A stretch of DNA of 6,629 nucleotides, from positions 1-6,629 of the forward strand of contig JACKBA010000065.1 of the NCBI GenBank assembly GCA_020634815.1, read 5' to 3'. The notes under the pieces are model-generated. The model saw only the letters and a list, made by a program, of their open reading frames with translations, was not told where the DNA came from and made no database searches. Source of the stretch: Caldilineaceae bacterium (GTDB lineage: Bacteria > Chloroflexota > Anaerolineae > Caldilineales > Caldilineaceae). A program made the translations under genes and the position numbers. This document shows, one piece after another, positions 1-5,648 of the stretch. How positions within the stretch are numbered: position 1 is the first letter of the stretch; each line of letters opens with the position of its first letter.

Positions 1-1
1 C

Positions 2-571
2 TACAAGGGCGACACCAACCGGCTGACCGGCGACGATCTCCTCTTCGCGACGGTGTCGCCCAAGGTCGTACTCTTTGACGGGCACCAGCCGGCGCTGGCA
101 CTGGCGGTGGCGGCGTGGGCGCGCGCGCATGGCATCCTCACCATCCTCGACGCCGACACTGTCAACGAGGGCAACCTGGACCTGGTGCGCCGCTGCGACA
201 TCGTGGCCGCGTCCGAGCACTTCGCGCAGGCTTTCACCGGCGCGCCGACGCCAGCCGCCGGCATAGCAAGCCTGGCCGAGATTGCGCCCGCCGTCGTCGT
301 GACGCTGGGCGAGCACGGCCTCATCTGGCAGCGCGAGGGCGAGACGGGCGCGCTGCCCGCCTTTGCCGTCGACGTGGTCGATACGACCGGCGCGGGCGAC
401 ACCTTTCACGGCGCGCTGGCGGCGGGCGCGGCGCGCGGCATGGCGTGGCCGGACCTGCTGCGCTTTGCCAGCGCGGCCGGCGCGCTCTGCTGCACCAAGC
501 ATGGCGCGCGGCTGGGGATTCCGACGGCGGCGGAGGTGGCGGCGTTGCTCGCCACGGGGCAAGTTCGTTGA
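2..571 (+). CDS. PfkB/ribokinase-family carbohydrate kinase, C-terminal part (5' end outside window)
   Basis: The reading frame is open from the left edge to a TGA at 569-571 and gives 189 residues. Family members are usually about 300 residues, so the N-terminal sugar-binding part and lid are missing here. The PfkB signature 2 is clear: VDTTGAGDTFHGALAAG starting at base 377, with the Asp codon at 398-400 as the expected catalytic base and the Gly-Ala-Gly before it forming the anion hole. Upstream, the VVTLGEHGL segment (about 294-320) matches the strand and turn near the nucleotide site, and SEHFAQAF (about 212-235) matches the usual Ser/Asn-x-x-E/F region after the central strand. The family transfers the ATP gamma-phosphate to a sugar or related alcohol in the cytoplasm. 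The substrate cannot be read from this fragment; ribokinase-, fructokinase- or sulfofructose-kinase-like enzymes are all possible. A GTG at 53 is in frame but would cut the fold, so it is not the start. The gene is convergent with the paralog array. Confidence 0.93.
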   Translation, partial: YKGDTNRLTGDDLLFATVSPKVVLFDGHQPALALAVAAWARAHGILTILDADTVNEGNLDLVRRCDIVAASEHFAQAFTGAPTPAAGIASLAEIAPAVVVTLGEHGLIWQREGETGALPAFAVDVVDTTGAGDTFHGALAAGAARGMAWPDLLRFASAAGALCCTKHGARLGIPTAAEVAALLATGQVR

Positions 572-598
572 TCGCTCGGCGGGACAGACGGCCGCAAA

Positions 599-619
599 CC
601 CGATATGTCCGAAATCGGG
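599..619. terminator. Possible hairpin between convergent genes
   Basis: CCGAT-type inverted repeat: CCCGAT at 599-604 and ATCGGG at 614-619 form a perfect 6-bp stem with a 9-nt loop. It lies in the 52-bp gap between the kinase stop (571) and the p1 stop (624), where a bidirectional terminator would be expected. Neither strand has a T-run after the stem, so it is not a classical intrinsic terminator. Confidence 0.3.
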
Positions 620-623
620 CCGC

Positions 624-1847
624 CTACCTGGCAAAGCGTGAGTCTTCGTCCGCAGCCGACTCCGGTGTCTTGCACAGCGTCTGCAAATAGGCATTCCGCT
701 CGGCTCGCAACTCTTCAACCGACACGCCATAGGCGGTCTGAACTACATCCGACCAGGTTTCCTCTGTGCCGAACGCGGCTAGCAGAGCCGGGATTGCTTC
801 AGGGCCGCGGTCGGCGACAAGCGCATCGTAGAACTGATATCCGGCATATGCGTCTGCCATCCTGCGGTACTCGCCGTACCCAGGGTACGAAGAGTAAGCG
901 GCAATGTCCGTCATGGGGCACCGAAGCAGGTAGGTGCGACAAACTGTTCCCATATCCTGCGCGACCGGTGCGCCGTCGTTCATGGTTGCAGAGAGATCAT
1001 CCGCATGGCCAATCAGCCAATCGGCCAAGACCGAAACCATGGGTTCCCATGTCGGCTGTACGTGATTGCGAACTCGGCTCTCTTGCAGACTTCGAGTGAC
1101 AAGTTGAGCCTGAAGACCGGCAGAAAACTTCGTCGTTCGCTCGCACCCACCGTTGCAGTCACGTAGCAGCGGTGACGAATTGACCAGCGTGCCGTCTACC
1201 AGGACGTCAAGTGATACGTTACGGGGGACGACCGTGACGGAGACTCGTTCCGTGGCGCCCATTGGCGGCAGGCCGAGAGACTCCCTCAAGGTACGATGAA
1301 AGCTGTCGGCCGGCCCGGCCACTGCTTCGACATAGGGTCGGTCCAATTCATGGAAGTCGAAGTGTAGCGTGGATGTCTCGATTGCCTCCTTCTTCCCCCA
1401 AAACGCAGCAATCGGTCTTGTGCGCGTCCAGCCGGCCGAAGAGCGACGATAGAAGAGCAACTCTGTGTGGGGGCAGACCTCGCCCAGCAACGACGTCTGG
1501 GTCATCACCACACGCACCATGGCGGCGCTGCCCATGATGTCGACCGACTGTACGCCGGCCGTCAATTCGCTCGCCGGTTCGCTTTGTTGTTGGCGAATGG
1601 TTTCGATTTCGACCAGCGCGCCGACGTGCTGCTCCGTCGCAGCGATGCCGGCTTCGGCGTCCTGCCAGAGCCGATAGCCGACCAGCACTACCAGGGCAAC
1701 CAGCAGGACCGCAACCCCAAACACCGTCACCAGACGCTGCCGGCACACGGGCTTGGGTTCGCATGTGGCGGGCGCCAGGGTCACCTCCGCCCACGCATCC
1801 TCTTCTGCCTCCAGAATCTCCCACTCGATCTGTGTGTGCTGTCGCAT
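624..1847 (-). CDS. Paralog p1: single-pass membrane protein with degenerate peptidase-MA-like ectodomain
   Basis: The protein has 407 residues from ATG 1847. An in-frame ATG 25 codons upstream (1922) is rejected because AAGGAGG sits 5 nt before 1847 and the upstream leader loses frame relative to its near-copy before p3. Residues 1-38 form an acidic cytoplasmic tail with the array's shared WEILEAEEDxWAEVT motif. Residues about 39-58 are one hydrophobic helix preceded by Arg, so N-in/C-out anchoring is expected and no signal-peptidase site is evident. The outside part has the shared TLHFDFxELDRPYVEA block, then RGPEAIPALLAAF and a W...GVSVEELRAERNAYL end, a pattern typical of the start and end of peptidase-MA-like domains. 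No HExxH is present. It is the most divergent copy, with its own cysteines (CNGGC, CRTYLLRC) and a Tyr-rich stretch near the C-terminus, and it looks less GC-rich than the flanks. Function is unknown; a non-enzymatic surface or sensing role is only a guess. Confidence 0.9.
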   Translation of the reverse strand: MRQHTQIEWEILEAEEDAWAEVTLAPATCEPKPVCRQRLVTVFGVAVLLVALVVLVGYRLWQDAEAGIAATEQHVGALVEIETIRQQQSEPASELTAGVQSVDIMGSAAMVRVVMTQTSLLGEVCPHTELLFYRRSSAGWTRTRPIAAFWGKKEAIETSTLHFDFHELDRPYVEAVAGPADSFHRTLRESLGLPPMGATERVSVTVVPRNVSLDVLVDGTLVNSSPLLRDCNGGCERTTKFSAGLQAQLVTRSLQESRVRNHVQPTWEPMVSVLADWLIGHADDLSATMNDGAPVAQDMGTVCRTYLLRCPMTDIAAYSSYPGYGEYRRMADAYAGYQFYDALVADRGPEAIPALLAAFGTEETWSDVVQTAYGVSVEELRAERNAYLQTLCKTPESAADEDSRFAR

Positions 1848-1920
1848 ACACGCCTCCTTCGCGGCCGTGCTGCACATCGTCCATATCAGCATAGAAAGGC
1901 AGGCGTTGCAGGATCGTTGC
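1801..1920 (-). repeat. Leader and 5'-coding repeat, copy A (p1)
   Basis: This segment is nearly identical to 4611-4729 before and inside p3. Bases 1801-1869 match 4611-4679 with two mismatches over 69 nt. Bases 1883-1920 match 4692-4729 with one mismatch over 38 nt. Between them lies a short variable stretch of 13 nt here and 12 nt in the p3 copy. The repeat covers the first 15 or so codons, the ribosome binding site and the upstream leader, and similarity fades past 1920. The equivalent region of p2 is quite different. The 1-nt length difference shifts the upstream reading frame, so the leader is conserved as nucleic acid and not as protein. Confidence 0.9.
1853..1859 (-). promoter_or_regulatory. 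Ribosome binding site of p1
   Basis: On the minus strand AAGGAGG lies 5 nt before the ATG at 1847. It decides between this start and the longer in-frame start at 1922. The identical site with the same spacing precedes p3. Confidence 0.85.
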
Positions 1921-2034
1921 ACAGGCGGGCGAAAAAGATCCGAAGGCCACGGAAATCATCGGTCGCCCGAGCCCTCCTGGCCACTCTCCGGGTGTTTGCC
2001 CAATGGCAGCCGGCATGCCGAGCATCGCTGGCGC
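1921..2034. other. Intergenic spacer between p2 stop and p1 leader
   Basis: The spacer holds no supportable gene. It contains a perfect 10-bp palindrome CGGCATGCCG at 2011-2020, just after the p2 stop in the transcribed direction, flanked by short complementary segments (TGCC/GGCA around 1998-2009). These could fold in the 3' end of the p2 transcript, but there is no T-run, and a terminator is not established. Confidence 0.35.
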
Positions 2035-3255
2035 TCAGTCGATAGCCGTACCTTCACCGTCTAGGCGCTGGACGTATGCGTTCCACTCTGCCAGCAACTC
2101 ATCCATCGTCATGCCAAAGGCTTCGTCGATGACGGCGGGCCAGGTATCCTGCGTGGCGAACGCGGCCAGCAGCGCCGGGATGGCATCGGGACCGCGATCT
2201 GCAACCAGGAAATCAACAAAGGCATGCGCCGAAAAGACGAAGACATCGCTGCGGCGCTCCATATCTTCGGGAAAGTGAGCCCAGATCACGTACTCTCCCG
2301 TCAGGATAGCAAGCGCTTGAGCGGGGTTGACGAAGCGGTTCTCATCCGGCAATGGCTCACCGTTCGCCAGCGCAGGCAGTGCAGCGGCATGCTCGCGGAG
2401 CCACTGCTGCAGGTACGAGACGAGCGGCTTCCCGACCGCGCGGATACCGTGGACAGCGTCACATTCCTGCATGCTGCGCACGAGGAGCCGCCCTTGCAGG
2501 CGATTGAGCAATGGAGAACCGGCGTCTACATGGAGCGGAGGATCTTGGTGTCCCGGCGGCGCGTGGTAGAAATAGGGTGAAGACTCGACCAGGGCGCCAC
2601 TGGGCAGGGTGGCGCCTGCCGCGACATGCCTGGCTTCAATGGTGACTGTAATGCGCTCGGTGGCGGCGAGCGGTCGCAACCCCAGAATCCGACGCAGGGC
2701 AATGTGGTACGCATCAATCGGTTCAGCCGAAGCCTCGACAAACGGTCGATCCAGTTCATAGAAATCGAAGTGCAAGGTAGGCGTGTCCAGCTCAGCAGGA
2801 TTGCCCCAAAACGCAGCGACCGGCTCCGTGCGCCGCCAGCCGGCCGGGCAACGCTCATAGAAGCGCGCCTCGACGTGAGACAGCGACTGGCCGAACGGCG
2901 ACGTTTCGGTCATCACGATGCGCGCCATGGCGGTGGTGCCCTTGACGACAACATCGTCCACCTGGGTGGAATGTCCGCGCGTTGCAGTCGGTGGCTGCTG
3001 CCGCATCGTCTCTATCTGGACCAGCGACCCGATGTGGCGCTCGGTGGCGGCAATGCCGGCTTCCGCATCCCGCCACAGCCGATAGCCACACATGCCCGCC
3101 AGGGCGACCAACAGGGCGACCACACCGAGAGCCACCGACGCTCCCTGCCAGCGCACAGCCCGGCGCACCGGCGGCGCCGGCGCCATCGTCACTTCGGCCC
3201 ACTCGTCCGCTTCCGCCTCCAAGATTTCCCAGTCGAGTCGCGTCTCGGGTTGCAT
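2035..3255 (-). CDS. Paralog p2: single-pass membrane protein with degenerate peptidase-MA-like ectodomain
   Basis: The protein has 406 residues from ATG 3255, with an AGGGAGGG ribosome binding site just upstream and a start that aligns with the other two copies. Residues 1-38 are cytoplasmic and carry the shared tail motif (LDWEILEAEADEWAEVT). Residues about 39-58 form the only transmembrane helix, followed by YRLWRDAEAGIAATERHIG. Outside, a first module ends in RFYERCPAGWRRTEPVAAFWG. The peptidase-MA-like part then runs from TLHFDFYELDRPFVEA (near residue 160) to SAHAFVDFLVADRGPDAIPALLAAF and a terminal GMTMDELLAEWNAYVQRL. Where active members carry HExxH, this copy reads LQGRLLVRSMQE, so zinc catalysis is not expected. 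Its body is clearly closest to p3, but its 5' end and leader differ from both other copies, which suggests separate regulation. Function unknown. Confidence 0.91.
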   Translation of the reverse strand: MQPETRLDWEILEAEADEWAEVTMAPAPPVRRAVRWQGASVALGVVALLVALAGMCGYRLWRDAEAGIAATERHIGSLVQIETMRQQPPTATRGHSTQVDDVVVKGTTAMARIVMTETSPFGQSLSHVEARFYERCPAGWRRTEPVAAFWGNPAELDTPTLHFDFYELDRPFVEASAEPIDAYHIALRRILGLRPLAATERITVTIEARHVAAGATLPSGALVESSPYFYHAPPGHQDPPLHVDAGSPLLNRLQGRLLVRSMQECDAVHGIRAVGKPLVSYLQQWLREHAAALPALANGEPLPDENRFVNPAQALAILTGEYVIWAHFPEDMERRSDVFVFSAHAFVDFLVADRGPDAIPALLAAFATQDTWPAVIDEAFGMTMDELLAEWNAYVQRLDGEGTAID

Positions 3256-3260
3256 ACGCT

Positions 3261-3268
3261 CCCTCCCT
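3261..3268 (-). promoter_or_regulatory. Ribosome binding site of p2
   Basis: Minus-strand AGGGAGGG, with the GGAGG core at 3262-3266, lies 5-6 nt before the ATG at 3255. It supports that start and differs from the AAGGAGG used by p1 and p3. Confidence 0.8.
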
Positions 3269-3290
3269 GCATGTGCATATCACTGCCTCC

Positions 3291-3296
3291 AGAGTA
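3291..3296 (-). promoter_or_regulatory. Weak candidate -10 box for p2
   Basis: TACTCT on the minus strand (three of six matches to TATAAT) lies 11 nt downstream of the tandem 11-bp repeats and would start RNA about 30 nt before the p2 ATG. There is no recognisable -35 box, as expected if an activator bound to the repeats replaces it. The match alone is weak. Confidence 0.25.
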
Positions 3297-3307
3297 GCGC
3301 CGGCGGC

Positions 3308-3329
3308 GTGACAGGAGCGTGATAGGAGC
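3308..3329 (-). promoter_or_regulatory. Two tandem 11-bp direct repeats upstream of p2 (possible activator site)
   Basis: Minus-strand GCTCCTATCAC and GCTCCTGTCAC abut each other with a single mismatch. The spacing is one helical turn. The cores CTATCAC and CTGTCAC differ little from the PhoB half-site CTGTCAT, which also repeats every 11 bp. The repeats end 52 nt before the p2 start codon. The direct repeat is seen in the sequence; binding by a PhoB/OmpR-type regulator is inference. The p1 and p3 leaders lack it. Confidence 0.45.
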
Positions 3330-3340
3330 GCGCTCAAGAC

Positions 3341-3367
3341 GGCACGCTCCGGAGCTCCGAGCGTGCC
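3341..3367. terminator. Strong 9-bp hairpin downstream of p3
   Basis: GGCACGCTC (3341-3349) and GAGCGTGCC (3359-3367) are perfectly complementary around a 9-nt loop that itself contains the palindrome GGAGCTCC. The hairpin starts about 33 nt after the p3 stop in the transcribed direction and lies before the p2 repeats. No T-run follows on the minus strand, so it may be a Rho-independent terminator variant, an RNA-stabilising structure or part of the p2 control region. Confidence 0.45.
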
Positions 3368-3400
3368 TGATACTTGATCCAGACTCGTATGGGAATTGGG

Positions 3401-4657
3401 TTATGGAGAAAACGAACCGCCGTCCGCTCCAGGCGGGTCATTGCACTTCATGCAGGAAGTATCGGCCTGCTCATACGCCTCCCACTGCACCAGCAGCTCG
3501 TCCATCGACATGCCAAATGCTTCGTAGATGACGGCGGGCCAGGTATCTTGCGTGCCAAATGCGGCCAGCAGCGCCGAGATGGCATCGGGGCCGCGATCCG
3601 ATACCAGGTAATCAAAGAAGGCATGCGCACTGAAGTTAATGATATCGATGCGATGCTCCTGATACTCCGAATATCGCGTGTTATTGATGTCTCCACCGGT
3701 CAGAGTAGCAAGCGTCTGGGCTGGGCGGACGACGCGGCTATCATGGGTCAGTGGTACGCCGTTTGCCAGTGCGGACAGATCTGCCTCGTGGCTGCGGAGC
3801 CAGCGATCGAGGTACCCGACCAACGGTTGCCACACTTCACGAATGCCGTAGACGGCCTGGCTTTGCTGCATGGTACGCACCAGAAGTTGCCCCTGCAAGC
3901 GACGCAGGAATGTCGTACTGGCTCCTGCGAAGAACTGTGGCCTTTCGTCACCTGGCGGGGCAGCGTAGTAGAGATAGGGCGACCCTTCGGTCAAAATACC
4001 GTCGGGCAGCAGGGTGCCAGGCGCGACAAAATCGGGGATGACCGCAACCGTGACTCGCCCGGTAGCAGCGAGCGCCGGCAGGCCCAGGATCTGACGTAGC
4101 GCGGCATGATACGCATCGATGGGCGCGGCGACCGCCTCGACATAGGGCCGGTCCAGTTCATAGAAGTCAAAGTGCAGCGTTGGCGTCTCCAACACGGCCG
4201 GCTCACCCCAGAAGGCTGCGACCGGCGCCGTGCGCCGCCAGCCGGCAGGGCAGCGCTCGTAGAAGCGTGTCTCGATGTGAGGCAGCACCTGACCGAAGGA
4301 CGACGTCTCGGTCACCACCACGCGCACCATGGCAGCGCGCCCCTTGATAACGACATCATCTACCTGGGTGGACAGTTCGTGCGGTGCAGCACGGGGCTGC
4401 TGGCGAATCGTCTCCACCTGGACCAGCGATCCGATGTGGCGCTCGGTGGCGGCAATACCGGCCTCGGCCTCCTGCACCAGCCGGTAGCCGACCACGCCGG
4501 CCAGGATTGCCAGCAGCGCGACCGAACCGAGAAGCTTTGCCAGCCACTGCCGGCGCGCCGGCCTGGGTTCATCCGCCGGCGGCGCCATCGTCACTTCCGC
4601 CCACTCGTCTTCTTCTACCTCCAGAATCTCCCACTCGATCTGTGTGTTCTGTCGCAT
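3401..4657 (-). CDS. Paralog p3: single-pass membrane protein with degenerate peptidase-MA-like ectodomain
   Basis: The protein has 418 residues from ATG 4657. A longer in-frame start at 4792 would run through the promoter of the divergent glycosylase gene and lacks a conserved frame, so it is rejected; AAGGAGG lies 5 nt before 4657. The cytoplasmic tail (1-41) carries IEWEILEVEEDEWAEVT, Arg35-Arg36 precede the transmembrane helix at about 42-58, and the rest is expected outside. Residues about 62-153 form a first module ending RFYERCPAGWRRTAPVAAFWG. Residues about 160-397 look like a peptidase-MA domain: HFDFYELDRPYVEAVA at 162-177, RLQGQLLVRTMQ at 253-264 where HExxH would be expected, FSAHAFFDYLVSDRGPDAI at 342-360, and GMSMDELLVQWEAY at 382-395. 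A tail with CMKC (402-405) is unique to this copy. It is the first gene of the array. Function unknown; a pseudo-protease or binding role is inference. Confidence 0.91.
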   Translation of the reverse strand: MRQNTQIEWEILEVEEDEWAEVTMAPPADEPRPARRQWLAKLLGSVALLAILAGVVGYRLVQEAEAGIAATERHIGSLVQVETIRQQPRAAPHELSTQVDDVVIKGRAAMVRVVVTETSSFGQVLPHIETRFYERCPAGWRRTAPVAAFWGEPAVLETPTLHFDFYELDRPYVEAVAAPIDAYHAALRQILGLPALAATGRVTVAVIPDFVAPGTLLPDGILTEGSPYLYYAAPPGDERPQFFAGASTTFLRRLQGQLLVRTMQQSQAVYGIREVWQPLVGYLDRWLRSHEADLSALANGVPLTHDSRVVRPAQTLATLTGGDINNTRYSEYQEHRIDIINFSAHAFFDYLVSDRGPDAISALLAAFGTQDTWPAVIYEAFGMSMDELLVQWEAYEQADTSCMKCNDPPGADGGSFSP

Positions 4658-4662
4658 ACACG

Positions 4663-4669
4663 CCTCCTT
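4663..4669 (-). promoter_or_regulatory. Ribosome binding site of p3
   Basis: Minus-strand AAGGAGG lies 5 nt before the ATG at 4657. It fixes the start and is conserved with p1. Confidence 0.85.
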
Positions 4670-4688
4670 CGCGGCCGTGTACGCACCT

Positions 4689-4697
4689 CCTATATCA
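4689..4697 (-). promoter_or_regulatory. Possible extended -10 promoter of p3 (variant in p1 leader)
   Basis: Minus-strand TGATATAGG reads as an extended -10 element, TGn followed by TATAGG (four of six matches). The p1 leader keeps TGATATGGA at 1879-1887. It lies in the conserved leader about 32 nt before the start codon. No convincing -35 box is seen. Confidence 0.3.
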
Positions 4698-4759
4698 GCA
4701 TAGAAAGGCGGGCGTTGCAGGATCGTTGCGTAAGCGCGGCAGAAACCCGGTGTCAGGGG

Positions 4760-4765
4760 TATAAT
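4760..4765 (+). promoter_or_regulatory. -10 box for the Fpg-family gene
   Basis: A perfect TATAAT lies 47 nt before the ATG at 4813, so RNA would begin near 4771-4773 with a leader of about 40 nt. The region 17 bp upstream (near 4737-4742) does not resemble TTGACA and there is no TG extension, so an activator may be needed. The box lies in the 155-bp divergent region shared with p3. Confidence 0.55.
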
Positions 4766-4812
4766 GCGGGTGCGCAGGACGGCGAAGCGCATGCAATGTG
4801 AAGGGTGTATAC

Positions 4813-5643
4813 ATGCCAGAATTGCCCGAATTGGAGGTCGTCTGCGAGGTGCTCAACCGGCGCGTGGCCAGCCAGGTCATCGAGCGCGTCGAGGTGCTGC
4901 CGCCCGGCGGCGCTATCGTCGTGCGCGACTATACGCGGCAAGGGTTGGCGGCGGCGCTGGAAGGCCATCGCTTTGAGGCCATCGCCCGGCGCGGGCAGTT
5001 CCTGCGCTTTGCCGTGGCGAAGTCACCGCTGTGGCTGGTCATCAACCCGAAGCTGACCGGCCGGCTGCAACTGGCCACGCCGGGCGACAAGCGCTATGCC
5101 AAGACCGCCCTCGTCCTCACCCTGGCTGATGGCCAGGAGCTACGCTATGTGGACCAGAAGACGATGGGGCAGGTCTACCTGACGGCGCGCGTGGAGGAGG
5201 TGCCCGGCTACGCCGGCATGGGACCGGAGGCGCTGGAGATTTCGCTGGCGGAGTTCAAGGAGCGGCTGCGCCCCTTCCGCGGCGAGATCAAGGGCATCCT
5301 CGTGCGCAGCGAGTTCGTGGCCGGCATCGGCAACGCCTACGCCGACGAGATCCTGTGGGCGGCGCGGCTGCATCCTTACCGCAAGCGCACGCAACTCACC
5401 GTCGAGGAGATCGAGCGGCTTTACGCGGCCATGCGCGCAACGCTGATCGACGCCACCGATAAGATGCGGGTCGAAATGGGCGAGCAGATCCACCGCGAGC
5501 CGCGCACCTTCCTCAACGTACACCTCAGAACCGGCGAGCCGTGCCCACGCTGCGGCGGACAGATTTCACTCGTCAGCGCCAACCAGCGCATCACCAACTT
5601 CTGCCGCACCTGCCAGCCGGGCGGGCTTTTCAAGGGGATGTAG
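4813..5643 (+). CDS. Fpg/Nei-family DNA glycosylase/AP lyase, divergent active site
   Basis: The protein has 276 residues from ATG 4813. An in-frame GTG at 4798 would add five residues, but Fpg needs Pro directly after the initiator Met as the catalytic N-terminus, so 4813 is the start; a weak AAGGG lies at 4801-4805. MPELPELE gives Pro2 and Glu3, the Schiff-base nucleophile and proton donor. The H2TH region is canonical (VAGIGNAYADEILWAARLHPYRK, 169-191), as is the zinc finger Cys244-x2-Cys247-x16-Cys264-x2-Cys267 with Gln258-Arg259 in the hairpin. The family excises oxidised bases such as 8-oxoguanine or formamidopyrimidines and nicks the abasic site in base excision repair. Several usual residues are changed: RRGQ (Gln62) where RRGK is standard, NPKLTG (78-83) where HLxM(S/T)G is usual, and DQKTMG (114-119) where DPRRFG is usual. 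A specialised paralog with altered lesion range is plausible, so mutM is not assigned. Confidence 0.96.
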   Translation: MPELPELEVVCEVLNRRVASQVIERVEVLPPGGAIVVRDYTRQGLAAALEGHRFEAIARRGQFLRFAVAKSPLWLVINPKLTGRLQLATPGDKRYAKTALVLTLADGQELRYVDQKTMGQVYLTARVEEVPGYAGMGPEALEISLAEFKERLRPFRGEIKGILVRSEFVAGIGNAYADEILWAARLHPYRKRTQLTVEEIERLYAAMRATLIDATDKMRVEMGEQIHREPRTFLNVHLRTGEPCPRCGGQISLVSANQRITNFCRTCQPGGLFKGM

Positions 5644-5648
5644 CGCTA
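5641..5648. other. Palindrome formed by two convergent stop codons
   Basis: TAGCGCTA contains the TAG stop of the glycosylase gene (5641-5643) and, on the other strand, the TAG stop of the next gene (5648-5646), with only 2 bp between them. No terminator fits between the two genes. Confidence 0.9.

Larger units (their letters stand above)
4611..4729 (-). repeat. Leader and 5'-coding repeat, copy B (p3)
   Basis: This is the partner of 1801-1920. It covers the first codons of p3, its ribosome binding site and about 72 nt of leader. The match stops sharply near 4730, before the glycosylase promoter. The variable stretch 4680-4691 is one nucleotide shorter than in the p1 copy and here contains a second GGAGG (4686-4690) that has no nearby start codon. 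Confidence 0.9.

Noticed and set aside
115..690. Plus-strand open frame overlapping the kinase in another frame
   Set aside because: Arg-rich shadow of the PfkB gene, which has a clear family signature in its own frame.
1300..1350. HELDR in p1 as a zinc-binding HExxH motif
   Set aside because: The fifth position is Arg, and the first His is Tyr in p2 and p3; the block belongs to the start of the domain, not the catalytic helix.
1848..1922. Longer N-terminus of p1 starting at ATG 1922
   Set aside because: The frame of this leader is broken relative to the near-identical p3 leader by a 1-nt indel, and a strong ribosome binding site precedes 1847.
1467..2045. Long plus-strand open frames at matching places opposite each paralog (1467-2045, 2626-3297, 4106-4801)
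   Set aside because: They recur because the sense genes are paralogous and GC-rich; they lack ribosome binding sites and read as Arg/His-rich shadow proteins.
624..4657. Array as a CRISPR, insertion sequence or phage region
   Set aside because: The repeats are whole paralogous genes with leaders; there are no short regular repeats, transposase motifs or terminal inverted repeats.
4658..4792. Longer N-terminus of p3 starting at 4792
   Set aside because: It would run through the TATAAT of the divergent gene, and the shared tail motif and ribosome binding site place the start at 4657.
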